DNA of 17,103 nt, from positions 1 to 17,103 of the forward strand of contig CAMLJA010000012.1 in NCBI GenBank assembly GCA_946480065.1, read 5' to 3'. The notes under the pieces are model-generated. The model made no database searches. It was not told where the DNA came from and worked only from the letters and a program-made list of their open reading frames with translations. The stretch comes from an uncultured Thermomonas sp. (lineage in GTDB: Bacteria > Pseudomonadota > Gammaproteobacteria > Xanthomonadales > Xanthomonadaceae). Below, piece by piece: positions 8,750 through 17,103 of this stretch. Both the position numbers and the translations under genes were made by a program. The first letter of the stretch is position 1. Every line of letters starts with the position of its first letter.

Positions 8750-9994
8750 ATGCCCCCGTCCAGCCTCAAGACCCGCACCCGCCTCACCGAGGTCCGCTAC
8801 GAAATCCGCGGCGAACTGGCCCGGCGGGCCCGCGAGCTGGAGGCCCAGGGCCGGCAGCTGGTCAAGCTCAACATCGGCAACCCCGGCGCGTTCGGCTTCC
8901 GCGCGCCCGAGCACCTGCAGCAGGCGATCGCCGGCCGGATCGAGCGCACCGACCCCTACACCCACCAGCAGGGCCTGCCGGAGGCGCGCGAGGCCATCGC
9001 CGCCTTCCACCGCGCGCGCGGCACGCCGAACGCGTCGCCCGAGCGCGTGTTCGTCGGCAACGGCGTGTCCGAGCTGATCGACATCTCGCTGCGCGCGCTG
9101 CTGAACCCGGGCGACGAGGTGCTGCTGCCCTCGCCCGACTACCCGCTGTGGTCGGCGGCCACCATCCTCAACGACGGCCGCCCGGTCTACTACCGCTGCG
9201 ACGCCGGCAACGGCTTCCTGCCAGACCCCGACCAGATCGAGGCGCTGGTGTCGCCGCGCACCCGCGCCATCGTGCTGATCAACCCCAACAACCCCACCGG
9301 CGCCAGCTACCCGCGCGCGCTGCTGGAGCGCATCGTCGCCATCGCCGCCCGGCACGGCCTGCTGCTGATGGCCGACGAGATCTACGACGGCATCCTCTAC
9401 GACGACAACCGGTTCATCCCGCTCGCCCCGCTCGCCGGCGACCTGCCCTGCCTGAGCTTCGGCGGCCTGTCGAAGGTCCACCGCGCCTGCGGCTGGCGGG
9501 TGGGCTGGGCGGTGCTGAGCGGCGACCCGCTGGCCAGCGGCGACTACCACCACGCCATGGACCTGCTGGGCGCGCTGCGCCTGTGCGCGAACGTGCCCGG
9601 GCAATTCGCGATCGAACAGGCGCTGCACGGCGCCGACACCATCTCCGCGCTGGTCCGCCCCGGCGGCCGCCTGCACGAAACCCGCCAGGCGCTGGTCGAA
9701 TGCTGCGCGGCCAGCGAGCACCTGTCGCTGGTGGCGCCGGCCGGCGCGCTGTATGGCTTCCCCGGCGTGGTGGGTGCGGCCGCGCACGGCTTCGACGACC
9801 ACGCCTTCGCGCTGGAGATGCTGGAGCAGGAGGACGTGCTGATCGTGCCGGGCTCCAGCTTCAACGTGCCTTACCGCCACCACTTCCGCGTGACCCTGCT
9901 GCCCGAGGCGCCGCTGCTGCGCGAGGTGTTCGCGCGCATCGAGCGCGTGCTGGTGCGCCGGGCCGAGGCCGCGCCGCGCAGCGCGGTGGCCTGA
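8750..9994 (+). CDS. alaA: Pyridoxal-phosphate aminotransferase, AlaA-like (alanine/glutamate-pyruvate type)
   Basis: A 414-residue class I fold aminotransferase matching E. coli AlaA along its length: N-terminal YEIRGELARRARELEAQG and KLNIGNPGAFGF, GNGVSELI, PSPDYPLW, NPNNPTGASY, ADEIYDGILYDD (Asp209 contacts the cofactor ring nitrogen), GLSKVHRACGWRVGW (Lys242 forms the Schiff base), and HFRVTLLP with Arg380 for the substrate carboxylate. AlaA moves the amino group of glutamate to pyruvate to make alanine; specificity here is inferred from similarity. The ATG at 8750 matches the family start. The frame is open back to 8555, but that extension is low-complexity and unlike the family. The SGNH hydrolase gene follows 1 nt after the stop, so the two are probably cotranscribed. 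Confidence 0.85.
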   Translation: MPPSSLKTRTRLTEVRYEIRGELARRARELEAQGRQLVKLNIGNPGAFGFRAPEHLQQAIAGRIERTDPYTHQQGLPEAREAIAAFHRARGTPNASPERVFVGNGVSELIDISLRALLNPGDEVLLPSPDYPLWSAATILNDGRPVYYRCDAGNGFLPDPDQIEALVSPRTRAIVLINPNNPTGASYPRALLERIVAIAARHGLLLMADEIYDGILYDDNRFIPLAPLAGDLPCLSFGGLSKVHRACGWRVGWAVLSGDPLASGDYHHAMDLLGALRLCANVPGQFAIEQALHGADTISALVRPGGRLHETRQALVECCAASEHLSLVAPAGALYGFPGVVGAAAHGFDDHAFALEMLEQEDVLIVPGSSFNVPYRHHFRVTLLPEAPLLREVFARIERVLVRRAEAAPRSAVA

Positions 9995-9995
9995 G

Positions 9996-10607
9996 TTGCC
10001 GCTGTCCTACCTTGCCCTCGGCGATTCCTACACCATCGGCGAGGGGGTGGCGCCGGCCGGCCGCTGGCCCATGCAGCTGGCCACAGCGTTGCGCCGCGAC
10101 GGCATCGCGCTGGCGGACCCGCGCACCATCGCCACCACCGGCTGGACCACCGACGAACTGGCCGCGGCGATGGACGCCGCCGAACCGCTGGGCAGCTGGG
10201 AGTTCGTGAGCCTGCTGATCGGCGTCAACAACCAGTACCGCGGGCGCGGCGTGGACGACTACGCCGCCGGGTTCGCCGGCCTGCTCCGGCGCGCGATCGC
10301 GCTGGCCGGCGGCCGCCCGCGGCGCGTGCTGGTGCTGTCGATCCCGGACTGGGGGACGACCCCGTTCGCCGCCGCCAGCGGCCGCGACCGCCGGGCCATC
10401 GCCGCCGAGCTGGACGCCTATAACGCCACCGCGCGTGGCCTGTGCGCGGCGGCCGGCGTGGCCTTCGTCGACATCACCGGGATCTCCCGCGCAGCCGATG
10501 CGGCAAGCCTGCTGGTGGAGGACGGCCTGCATCCCAGCGCCGCGCAGTACGCGCGCTGGGCGGACGCCGCGCTGCCGGTGGCGCGCGCCCTGCTGTCGGG
10601 CGGCTGA
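9996..10607 (+). CDS. SGNH/GDSL-family hydrolase (esterase), TTG start
   Basis: A 203-residue serine hydrolase with all SGNH blocks: GDSYTIGEG at the extreme N-terminus (nucleophile Ser11), a glycine block in TTGWTTDEL, GVNNQ (Asn78) for the oxyanion hole, and DGLHPS with catalytic Asp176 and His179. The likely reaction is hydrolysis of an ester or acyl group on a small molecule; the substrate is unknown. There is no signal peptide, so it is cytoplasmic. The start is a TTG at 9996, one base after the aminotransferase stop. It is preferred because block I begins at residue 9, so any downstream start would delete the nucleophile, and no in-frame ATG or GTG fits upstream. Cotranscription with the aminotransferase is likely, though no metabolic link is evident. 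Confidence 0.9.
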   Translation: MPLSYLALGDSYTIGEGVAPAGRWPMQLATALRRDGIALADPRTIATTGWTTDELAAAMDAAEPLGSWEFVSLLIGVNNQYRGRGVDDYAAGFAGLLRRAIALAGGRPRRVLVLSIPDWGTTPFAAASGRDRRAIAAELDAYNATARGLCAAAGVAFVDITGISRAADAASLLVEDGLHPSAAQYARWADAALPVARALLSGG

Positions 10608-10647
10608 GCGCCGGCACGGCCGCACGGCCCGGGGGCGCGCCAGGGCG

Positions 10648-10653
10648 TAAAAT
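10648..10653 (+). promoter_or_regulatory. Candidate -10 element for the glutaredoxin-rhodanese gene
   Basis: GGGCGTAAAATCGTGCG contains TAAAAT, five of six matches to TATAAT, in the 73-nt gap before the gene. It would start the transcript about 20 nt upstream of the ATG. No -35 hexamer is visible. This argues that the gene has its own promoter rather than being read only from the aminotransferase unit. Confidence 0.45.
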
Positions 10654-10680
10654 CGTGCGCCCCGCGTCCGGAAACCCGCC

Positions 10681-11604
10681 ATGTCCCTCGACCCCGCCCT
10701 GCGCGCCCGCATCGAATCGCTGCTGGCCGCCCACCCCGTCGTCCTGTTCATGAAGGGCAACCCGGACGCCCCGGCCTGCGGCTTCTCGGCCAAGGCGGTC
10801 GGCGCGCTGGCGGCCGCGGGCGCGCCGTACGCGCACGTGGACGTGCTGTCGGACCCGGAGATCCGCGAGGGCATCAAGGCCTACGGCGAGTGGCCGACCA
10901 TCCCGCAGCTGTACATCGGCGGCGAACTGGTGGGCGGCTCCGACATCATCGTGCAGATGGCCGGCAGCGGCGAGCTGCACGCCGCGCTGGGCCTGCCGCC
11001 GCCGGACCGCACCCCGCCGGAGATCCACCTCGGCCCGGCCGCCGCCGACATGCTGCGGCAGGCGATCGCGCAGACCGGCCAGGACCTGGCCCTGCAGGTG
11101 GAGGTGGACGCCGGCTTCCAGGCCCGCCTGCAGCTGGCGCCGCGCGACGAACACGCGATCGCCACCGAGGTGGACGGCATCCGCGTCCAGTTCGACCTGG
11201 CCAGCGCGCCGCGCGCCCGCGGCCTGTCGATCGACTGGGTGGACGACGCACGCGGCAAGGGCCTGGTGGTCGAGAACCCGAACGCGCCGGCGAAGGTGCG
11301 CGCGCTGACCCCGGCGCAGGCGGCCGAGCGCGTGCGCGCGGGCAGCCTGGTGCTGGTGGACGTGCGGCCGCCGGACGAGCGGCTGCTGGCGGAGGCGCCG
11401 GTGCCCTACCGCCACGTCGACCACGGCGCCGCCGAGCTGGAGGCGCTGCCGAAGGACACCGCGCTGGCCTTCCTGTGCCGCAGCGGCGGGCGCAGCGCGC
11501 AGGCCGCCGAGCACTTCCGCGGCCTGGGCTTCACCGAGCTCTACAACGTCGAGGGCGGCATCAACGCCTGGGCGCTGCTGGAGCCGTCCCTGCGCCCCTA
11601 CTGA
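10681..11604 (+). CDS. Three-domain monothiol glutaredoxin (Grx4) / HesB-like / rhodanese protein
   Basis: A 307-residue cytoplasmic protein with three domains. Residues 1-105 are a Grx4-type monothiol glutaredoxin with CGFS (Cys33), the cis-proline segment WPTIPQLYIGGELVGGSD, and KG near the glutathione site; such proteins bind and deliver [2Fe-2S] clusters. Residues about 113-207 resemble the HesB/IscA A-type carrier fold, ending in the recognisable NPNAP, but none of the three cluster-ligand cysteines is present. Residues about 208-307 are a rhodanese with a complete active loop CRSGGRS (Cys266). Plain Grx4 proteins are about 110 residues, so the rest is fused. As far as I recall, Xanthomonad genomes carry similar roughly 308-residue proteins. 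A role in Fe-S or sulfur handling is inferred. It has a -10-like TAAAAT upstream and converges on the photolyase gene with 1 nt between stops. Confidence 0.9.
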   Translation: MSLDPALRARIESLLAAHPVVLFMKGNPDAPACGFSAKAVGALAAAGAPYAHVDVLSDPEIREGIKAYGEWPTIPQLYIGGELVGGSDIIVQMAGSGELHAALGLPPPDRTPPEIHLGPAAADMLRQAIAQTGQDLALQVEVDAGFQARLQLAPRDEHAIATEVDGIRVQFDLASAPRARGLSIDWVDDARGKGLVVENPNAPAKVRALTPAQAAERVRAGSLVLVDVRPPDERLLAEAPVPYRHVDHGAAELEALPKDTALAFLCRSGGRSAQAAEHFRGLGFTELYNVEGGINAWALLEPSLRPY

Positions 11605-11605
11605 G

Positions 11606-13000
11606 TCAGCCCTTGCGGATGGCGGCCAGCGCCGCCAGCGCCTGCTCGCGGCCGCGCGCCAGGTCCACCACCGGGCGCGGGTAGCCCTTCGGCGGCACGC
11701 CGGTCCACGGCGCATGCCGTTGCGCCGGCGGCAGCCCCGCCAGCTCCGGCACCCAGCGGGCGATGTAGGCGCCGTCGGGATCGAACTTCTGCGCCTGCAG
11801 CACCGGGTTGAACACCCGGTGGTAGGGCGAGGCGTCGGCGCCGGTGCCGGCCACCCACTGCCAGCCCAGGGTGTTGTTGGCGAGGTCGGCGTCGACCAGG
11901 GTGTCCCAGAACCAGCGCGCGCCGTGCCGCCAGTGCGCGCGCAGGTGCTTGGTCAGCAGGCTGCCGGCGACCATCCGCACCCGGTTGTGCATCCAGCCGG
12001 TGTGCCAGAGCTCGCGCATCCCGGCATCGACGATCGGGATCCCGGTGCGGCCGCGGCGCCACGCCTCCAGCGCGGCCGGGTCCGGCTCCGCCCACGGGAA
12101 ATCGTCGAAGCGCGGGTTGAAGTTCGAATCGGGCGTGTGCGGGAAGTGGTGCAGCAGGTGGTAGCCGAACTCGCGCCAGCCCAACTCCCGCACGTAGGCG
12201 TCGCGGTCGCCGGCGGGGCCTTCGCCCTGCAGCCGGCGGGCGACCCGCCACGGCGCGATCTCGCCGAAGTGCAGGTGCGGCGACAGCCGCGAGGTGCCGC
12301 GCACGCCGGGGACGTTGCGGCGCTCGCCGTAGCCGTCCAGCGCCCCGGCCACGAACGCCTCCAGCGCAGCGCGGGCGCCGGCCTCGCCGGGCGTCCAGCG
12401 GTCCCAGAACCCGCGGTCCCAGCCCGGCCGCGGCGCCAGCGCCAGGGCGTCGGGTTCGAGCGCGCCCTCCAGCGCCGGCGGTGCGGGCAGCGCGTCGGGC
12501 GCGTCCGCCAGCGCGGGCAGCCGCCACTGCTGCAGCGCCGCGCGCCAGAACGGGGTGAACACCTTGTACGGATCGCCGGCCTGGGTGGCGACCTGCCAGG
12601 GTTCGAACAACAGCGCGCCGTTGTGGCTGCGCGCGTCCAGGCCGTCGGCGCGCAGCGAGCGCTTGAGGGCGGCGTCGCGCGCTTCCAGCGCCGGCTCGTA
12701 GCGGCGGTTCCAGCGCACCGCGCGGGCACCGGTGGCGGCCGCGACGCGAGGCAGCAGCTCCGCGGGGTCGCCGCGCAGCACCTGCAGGCGCGAGCCGCGC
12801 GCGCGCAGGTCGGCGTCCAGCGCGCGCAGCGAGCGCGCCCGCCAAGCATCGGACGCCGCGCCCGGCGCCCACTCGCCCTCGCCGTCCGGGTGGTGGATAT
12901 AGACCGGCACCGGCGCCAGCCCAAGCCGCAGCAGGTCCTGCAGCGCCGGGTTGTCGGCCAGCCGCAGGTCGTCGCGGAACCACAGCAGCGCACAGTCCAT
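11606..13000 (-). CDS. phrB: Deoxyribodipyrimidine photolyase (cryptochrome/photolyase family)
   Basis: A 464-residue FAD enzyme that uses blue light to split cyclobutane pyrimidine dimers in DNA. The N-terminal antenna domain (about 3-165) begins LLWFRDDLRLADNPAL; the FAD domain (about 190-455) has GTSRLSPHLHFGEI (235-248), IVDAGMRELWHTGWMHNRVRM (about 323-343), DADLANN (370-376), GWQWVAGTGADASPYHRVFNP (379-399) and KFDPDGAYIARWVPEL. The tryptophans expected of the electron-transfer chain are visible in TGWMHN and GWQW. Length is normal (E. coli PhrB is 472). The class I CPD assignment is by similarity; a cryptochrome-like role is less likely but not excluded. The start lies 10 nt after the DUF924 stop on the same strand, suggesting an operon. 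Confidence 0.94.
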   Translation of the reverse strand: MDCALLWFRDDLRLADNPALQDLLRLGLAPVPVYIHHPDGEGEWAPGAASDAWRARSLRALDADLRARGSRLQVLRGDPAELLPRVAAATGARAVRWNRRYEPALEARDAALKRSLRADGLDARSHNGALLFEPWQVATQAGDPYKVFTPFWRAALQQWRLPALADAPDALPAPPALEGALEPDALALAPRPGWDRGFWDRWTPGEAGARAALEAFVAGALDGYGERRNVPGVRGTSRLSPHLHFGEIAPWRVARRLQGEGPAGDRDAYVRELGWREFGYHLLHHFPHTPDSNFNPRFDDFPWAEPDPAALEAWRRGRTGIPIVDAGMRELWHTGWMHNRVRMVAGSLLTKHLRAHWRHGARWFWDTLVDADLANNTLGWQWVAGTGADASPYHRVFNPVLQAQKFDPDGAYIARWVPELAGLPPAQRHAPWTGVPPKGYPRPVVDLARGREQALAALAAIRKG

Positions 13001-13010
13001 CGGTCCGTCC

Positions 13011-13547
13011 CTAGAAACCCCCGCCGGCGTCCAGCCACGCCTGCTCGTCGGGAGTGTTGATACGGCCGAGGGCGGCGTTCCGATGCGGGAAGCGGCCGAA
13101 GCGGGCGATGACCTCGCGGTGCGCGACCGCGTAGCGGGTGAGTTCGGCGTTGCCCAGCGCGCCGATCAGCGCGACCGCGCGGTCCTGGTCGGCCAGGTCC
13201 TCGGCGTGCTCGAACGGCAAGTAGGCGAACAGCCGCAGCCCCGGCTCGATCCGCGCGTCCAGGCCCGCCTCGACCACCGCCGCGGCATGGTGGAGCGCCA
13301 GCCCGTCGGTGGCGAACGCATGGCCGCTGCCGCGGAAGATGTTGCGCGGCACCTGGTCCAGCAGCACCAGCAGCGCCAGCGCGCCCTCGGCGTCGTCCCG
13401 CCAGTGGTCCAGCTCGCGCCGCGCGGCGGCGTGGTGCGCGTCCAGGAAGCGCGCGCGGCATTCGGCGTCGAACGCCGCGCCGCCGTTGAACCACTTGCCC
13501 ATCCCGGCGTCGCGCCAGAACCCCACCACCTCGGCCGCATCCGTCAT
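13011..13547 (-). CDS. DUF924 family protein
   Basis: A 178-residue protein of the DUF924 family (TPR-like helical fold, function not established to my knowledge). Family landmarks are all present: FWRDAGMGKWF at the start, LLVLLDQVPRNIFRG, AFATDGLALHHA, PFEHAEDLADQ, and IARFGRFPHRNAALGRINTPDEQAWL near the C-terminus. Length is typical. There is no signal peptide or membrane segment. The ATG at 13547-13545 follows a GGCGGAG-rich stretch on the minus strand. It directly precedes the photolyase gene with 10 nt between, so the two are probably expressed together. No catalytic role can be read from the sequence. Confidence 0.9.
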   Translation of the reverse strand: MTDAAEVVGFWRDAGMGKWFNGGAAFDAECRARFLDAHHAAARRELDHWRDDAEGALALLVLLDQVPRNIFRGSGHAFATDGLALHHAAAVVEAGLDARIEPGLRLFAYLPFEHAEDLADQDRAVALIGALGNAELTRYAVAHREVIARFGRFPHRNAALGRINTPDEQAWLDAGGGF

Positions 13548-13576
13548 CGCCCAGCTCCGCCGGAAACGCCCATCAT

Positions 13577-13600
13577 GCCGCGCCGGCGCCCGGGCGCGGC
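13577..13600 (-). terminator. GC-rich hairpin immediately after the AMP nucleosidase stop
   Basis: GCCGCGCC (13577-13584) and GGCGCGGC (13593-13600) form a perfect 8-bp stem with an 8-nt GC-rich loop, beginning 1 nt after the AMP nucleosidase stop on the minus strand. No T-run follows, so it is a terminator candidate only. It lies between the AMP nucleosidase and the DUF924/photolyase pair and may separate their expression or stabilise the upstream mRNA. Confidence 0.45.
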
Positions 13601-13601
13601 G

Positions 13602-14378
13602 TCACTCGTCGAAACGCAGGTGGCGCACCGACTTGCCGTGGCGGCGGATCAGCTTGAGCGACTCGATGCCCACCTTGATGTGGTTGCGCACGAACTCGGC
13701 CGACACCCTGGCGTCGCTGGCCTCGGTCTTCACCCCTTCCGGGATCATCGGCTGGTCGGAAACCAGCAGCAGCGCGCCGCACGGGATCCGGTTGGCGAAG
13801 CCGGCCGCGAAGATGGTGGCGGTCTCCATGTCGATGGCCATGCAGCGCATCTTTCGGAGCTTCTTCTTGAAGTCCTCGTCGTGCTCCCACACCCGCCGGT
13901 TGGTGGTGTAGACGGTGCCGGTCCAGTAGTCCAGCTCGTGGTCGCGGATGGTGGTGGAGATCACCCGCTGCAGCGCGAACGCGGGCAGCGCCGGCACCTG
14001 CGGCGGCAGGTAGTCGTTGCTGGTGCCCTCGCCGCGGATGGCGGCGATCGGCAGGATCAGGTCGCCCAGCCGGTTCTTCTTCTTGAGTCCGCCGCACTTG
14101 CCCAGGAACAGCACCGCCTTGGGCGAGATGGCCGACAGCAGGTCCATCACCGTGGCCGCGTTGGGGCTGCCCATGCCGAAGTTGACCAGGGTGATGCCGT
14201 CGGCGGTGGCGCTGGGGAACGGGCGGTCGGTGCCGACCACCGGGGCCCCGGTCATCTCCGAGAAGTGCGACAGGTAGCCGCCGAAGTTGGTCAGCAGCAC
14301 GTGCTCGCCGAAGCCGTCCAGCGGGACGCCGGTGTAGCGCGGCAGCCAGTTGTCGACGATCTCCTGCTTGTCCTTCAT
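13602..14378 (-). CDS. amn: AMP nucleosidase, short form (nucleoside phosphorylase fold)
   Basis: A 258-residue protein of the PNP/UDP phosphorylase superfamily, assigned to the short AMP nucleosidase group. The reaction would be AMP + water to adenine + ribose 5-phosphate, in adenine salvage or adenylate control. Visible features are NFGMGSPNAATVMDLL (66-81), FLGKCGGL (91-98), IDMETATIFAAGF (182-194) for the ribose site, and SDQPM (207-211), whose Asp lies at the purine-binding position. E. coli Amn is about 484 residues with an extra N-terminal domain absent here, so substrate choice is inferred. The ATG at 14378-14376 has GGAGG 4 nt upstream. An in-frame extension to 14516 exists but is not protein-like. 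It is divergent from the lipoprotein amidohydrolase. Confidence 0.85.
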   Translation of the reverse strand: MKDKQEIVDNWLPRYTGVPLDGFGEHVLLTNFGGYLSHFSEMTGAPVVGTDRPFPSATADGITLVNFGMGSPNAATVMDLLSAISPKAVLFLGKCGGLKKKNRLGDLILPIAAIRGEGTSNDYLPPQVPALPAFALQRVISTTIRDHELDYWTGTVYTTNRRVWEHDEDFKKKLRKMRCMAIDMETATIFAAGFANRIPCGALLLVSDQPMIPEGVKTEASDARVSAEFVRNHIKVGIESLKLIRRHGKSVRHLRFDE

Positions 14379-14401
14379 GCGGCCTCCGGTTGTCGCGCCG
14401 G

Positions 14402-14431
14402 ATTCTCCCACGCCCCCGTGACGTCGGTCAT
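14402..14431 (-). promoter_or_regulatory. amn: Candidate promoter for amn with overlapping dyad
   Basis: On the minus strand ATGACC (14431-14426) and GAGAAT (14407-14402) are spaced by 18 nt, each matching four of six consensus bases, with a transcript start expected about 17 nt before the amn ATG. The dyad TGAC-GTCG-GTCA at 14419-14430 overlaps the -35 and spacer, a reasonable place for an operator. Motif evidence only. Confidence 0.35.
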
Positions 14432-14455
14432 GTGGCGGGCGCCCGCCGGCCGCGC

Positions 14456-14461
14456 TAGGGT
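14456..14461 (+). promoter_or_regulatory. Candidate -10 element for the amidohydrolase pair
   Basis: GCGCTAGGGTGCGGGC contains the -10-like TAGGGT 38 nt upstream of the lipoprotein ATG. Its flanks match the candidate element before the aminotransferase (GCTAGGCTGC). No convincing -35 is seen at 17 nt. Confidence 0.35.
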
Positions 14462-14469
14462 GCGGGCAT

Positions 14470-14486
14470 GCGCACGCGTCGTGCGC
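14470..14486 (+). repeat. Leader hairpin just before the ribosome binding site
   Basis: GCGCAC (14470-14475) and GTGCGC (14481-14486) form a 6-bp stem with a GCGTC loop, immediately upstream of the GGGGAA Shine-Dalgarno sequence of the amidohydrolase gene. With a start site near 14468 it would sit at the very 5' end of the transcript, where such stems often protect mRNA. No ligand-binding structure is evident. Confidence 0.45.
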
Positions 14487-14499
14487 CGGGGAACTGTCC

Positions 14500-15881
<1,382 letters not shown>

Positions 15882-15885
<4 letters not shown>

Positions 15886-17103
15886 GCCCGCGCCTGCTTC
15901 CGCGCCTGGCGCTGGCCGCGGCGCTGCTGGCCGCCGCCGGCGCGGCCAGCGCGCAGGACCTGCTGGTCCGCAACGCCACCGTGCACACCGCCACCGCGCG
16001 CGGCACCCTGCGCAACGCCGACGTGCTGGTGAAGGACGGCCGCATCGCCGCGATCGGCCAGGGCCTGGACGCCGCCGGTGCGCAGGTGGTCGACGCCGGG
16101 GGCGCGCCGCTGACGCCGGCGCTGTTCGGCGGCATCACCGACATCGGCGTGGAGGAAGTGTCGGGCGAATCGTCCACCGTGGACGCCACCCTGGCGCTGG
16201 GCGCGAACGCCGCCGACATGCGGGTGCGCCCGGAATTCGACGTCACCCTGGCCTACAACCCCGAGTCGGTGCTGGTGCCGGTGGCGCGGGTGGAAGGCAT
16301 CGGCTGGACCCTGCTCCAGGCCGGCAGCAGCCCCGGCGGTTCGCTGGTCGGCGGCCAGGGCGGCGTGGTGCGGCTGGACGGCAGCCTGGACGCGGTGGGT
16401 CCGCGCGCGCTGTTCGTCACCCTCGGCGGCGACGGCGCCGGCCTGAGCGGCAGCTCGCGTGCCGCCCAGTGGATGCTGCTGGACCAGCTGGTGGACGAAC
16501 TGCGCGGCCGCATCCCGCAGGATTCGCAGTTCGCCCTGCTCACGCCGGCCGGCCGCGCCACCCTGGCCAGGTACATCGGCGGCGGCGGGCGGGTGATGGT
16601 GCGGGTGCAGCGCGCGGCCGACATCGCCCGCCTGCTGCGCTGGGCCAGGCAGCGCGACGTGCGCATCGCCGTGGTCGGCGGCGCCGAGGCGTGGAAGGTG
16701 GCGCCGCAGCTGGCGGCCGCGGGGGTGCCGGTGTTCGTGGACGCGCTGGCCAACCTGCCGGCCGACTTCGACGAGATCGGCGCGACCCTGGAGAACGCCG
16801 CGCGCCTGCACGCGGCCGGCGTGCCGGTGTCGTTCTTCCAGGGTGGCGATGCCTCGCACAACGCGCGCAAGATCCGCCAGCTGGCGGGCAACGCGGTCGC
16901 CAACGGCCTGCCGTGGGAGGCCGGCCTGGCCGCCCTGACCGCGGTGCCGGCAGCCGCGCTGGGCGTGGGCGGCGAGGTGGGCAACGCCATCGCCGTGGGC
17001 CAGCGCGCGGACCTGGTGCTGTGGACCGGCGACCCGCTGGACGTGGCCAACCTCGCCACCCGGGTCTGGATGGATGGCCGTGCGATCCCGATGCGCTCGC
17101 GCC
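15882..17103 (+). CDS. Periplasmic amidohydrolase-like protein with degenerate metal site (3' end beyond window)
   Basis: At least 407 codons, open to the window edge. A Sec signal peptide (residues 1-24, predicted cleavage ASA|QD) is followed by an amidohydrolase fold: the N-terminal beta-sandwich strand DLLVRNATVHTATARG, DVLVKDGRIAAIG, a barrel, and the C-terminal return to the sandwich (AVGQRADLVLWTGDP). The catalytic His-x-His is missing: LTPALFGGITDIG has Ile85 and Asp87 where the neighbour has histidines. VRVQRAADI has Gln243 where the neighbour has His270, and VVGGAEAW has no histidine. Asp323 in FFQGGD may replace the final aspartate. It is therefore probably a non-catalytic or altered partner of the coupled lipoprotein enzyme. 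The start overlaps that gene's stop (ATGA). Only the last few dozen residues should be missing. Confidence 0.88.

Overview
The window is about 70% or more GC, with short intergenic gaps, and reads as ordinary chromosome from a gammaproteobacterium of the Xanthomonadaceae/Lysobacteraceae type (Lysobacter, Luteimonas or Xanthomonas relatives). The evidence is a homodimeric-type AceE, a fused malic enzyme (MaeB), a three-domain Grx4 glutaredoxin-rhodanese, the short AMP nucleosidase and a paired secreted amidohydrolase locus. Genus-level placement is inference. No rRNA, tRNA, CRISPR, insertion sequence, integrase or phage gene was seen.

Layout. At the left edge is the N-terminal third of aceE (minus strand). 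Facing away from it is a tightly coupled three-gene signalling operon on the plus strand: a membrane histidine kinase with CHASE3-like and PAS regions, an Rcp1-like single-domain response regulator, and a second short receiver. This operon converges on maeB (minus); the two stop codons lie 3 nt apart inside a perfect 23-bp palindrome. Upstream of maeB, on the same strand, is a two-gene unit: rsgA (ribosome-assembly GTPase) followed after 1 nt by a QEGLA/MATCAP-type putative metallopeptidase. Divergent from rsgA is a plus-strand pair: an AlaA-like aminotransferase and an SGNH hydrolase with a TTG start. A separate plus-strand gene then encodes a glutaredoxin / HesB-like / rhodanese fusion.

That fusion gene converges, with a single base between stops, on a minus-strand block: DUF924 then a photolyase, with the short AMP nucleosidase upstream behind a GC-rich hairpin. 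Divergent from the AMP nucleosidase is a plus-strand amidohydrolase pair running off the right edge: a lipoprotein with complete metal ligands, coupled through ATGA to a Sec-secreted homologue that has lost most of its ligands.

Functional links. aceE, maeB and alaA all act at the pyruvate node, but they sit in separate transcription units, so no joint regulation is shown. Points most worth following are the amidohydrolase/pseudo-amidohydrolase pair, the glutaredoxin fusion whose Fe-S scaffold-like domain has no cysteines, the QEGLA peptidase coupled to rsgA, and the kinase with two output-less receivers. Several upstream regions share a GCTAG/GCTAT-type -10-like motif. I found no clear evidence of a wholly new system; most genes belong to recognisable families.
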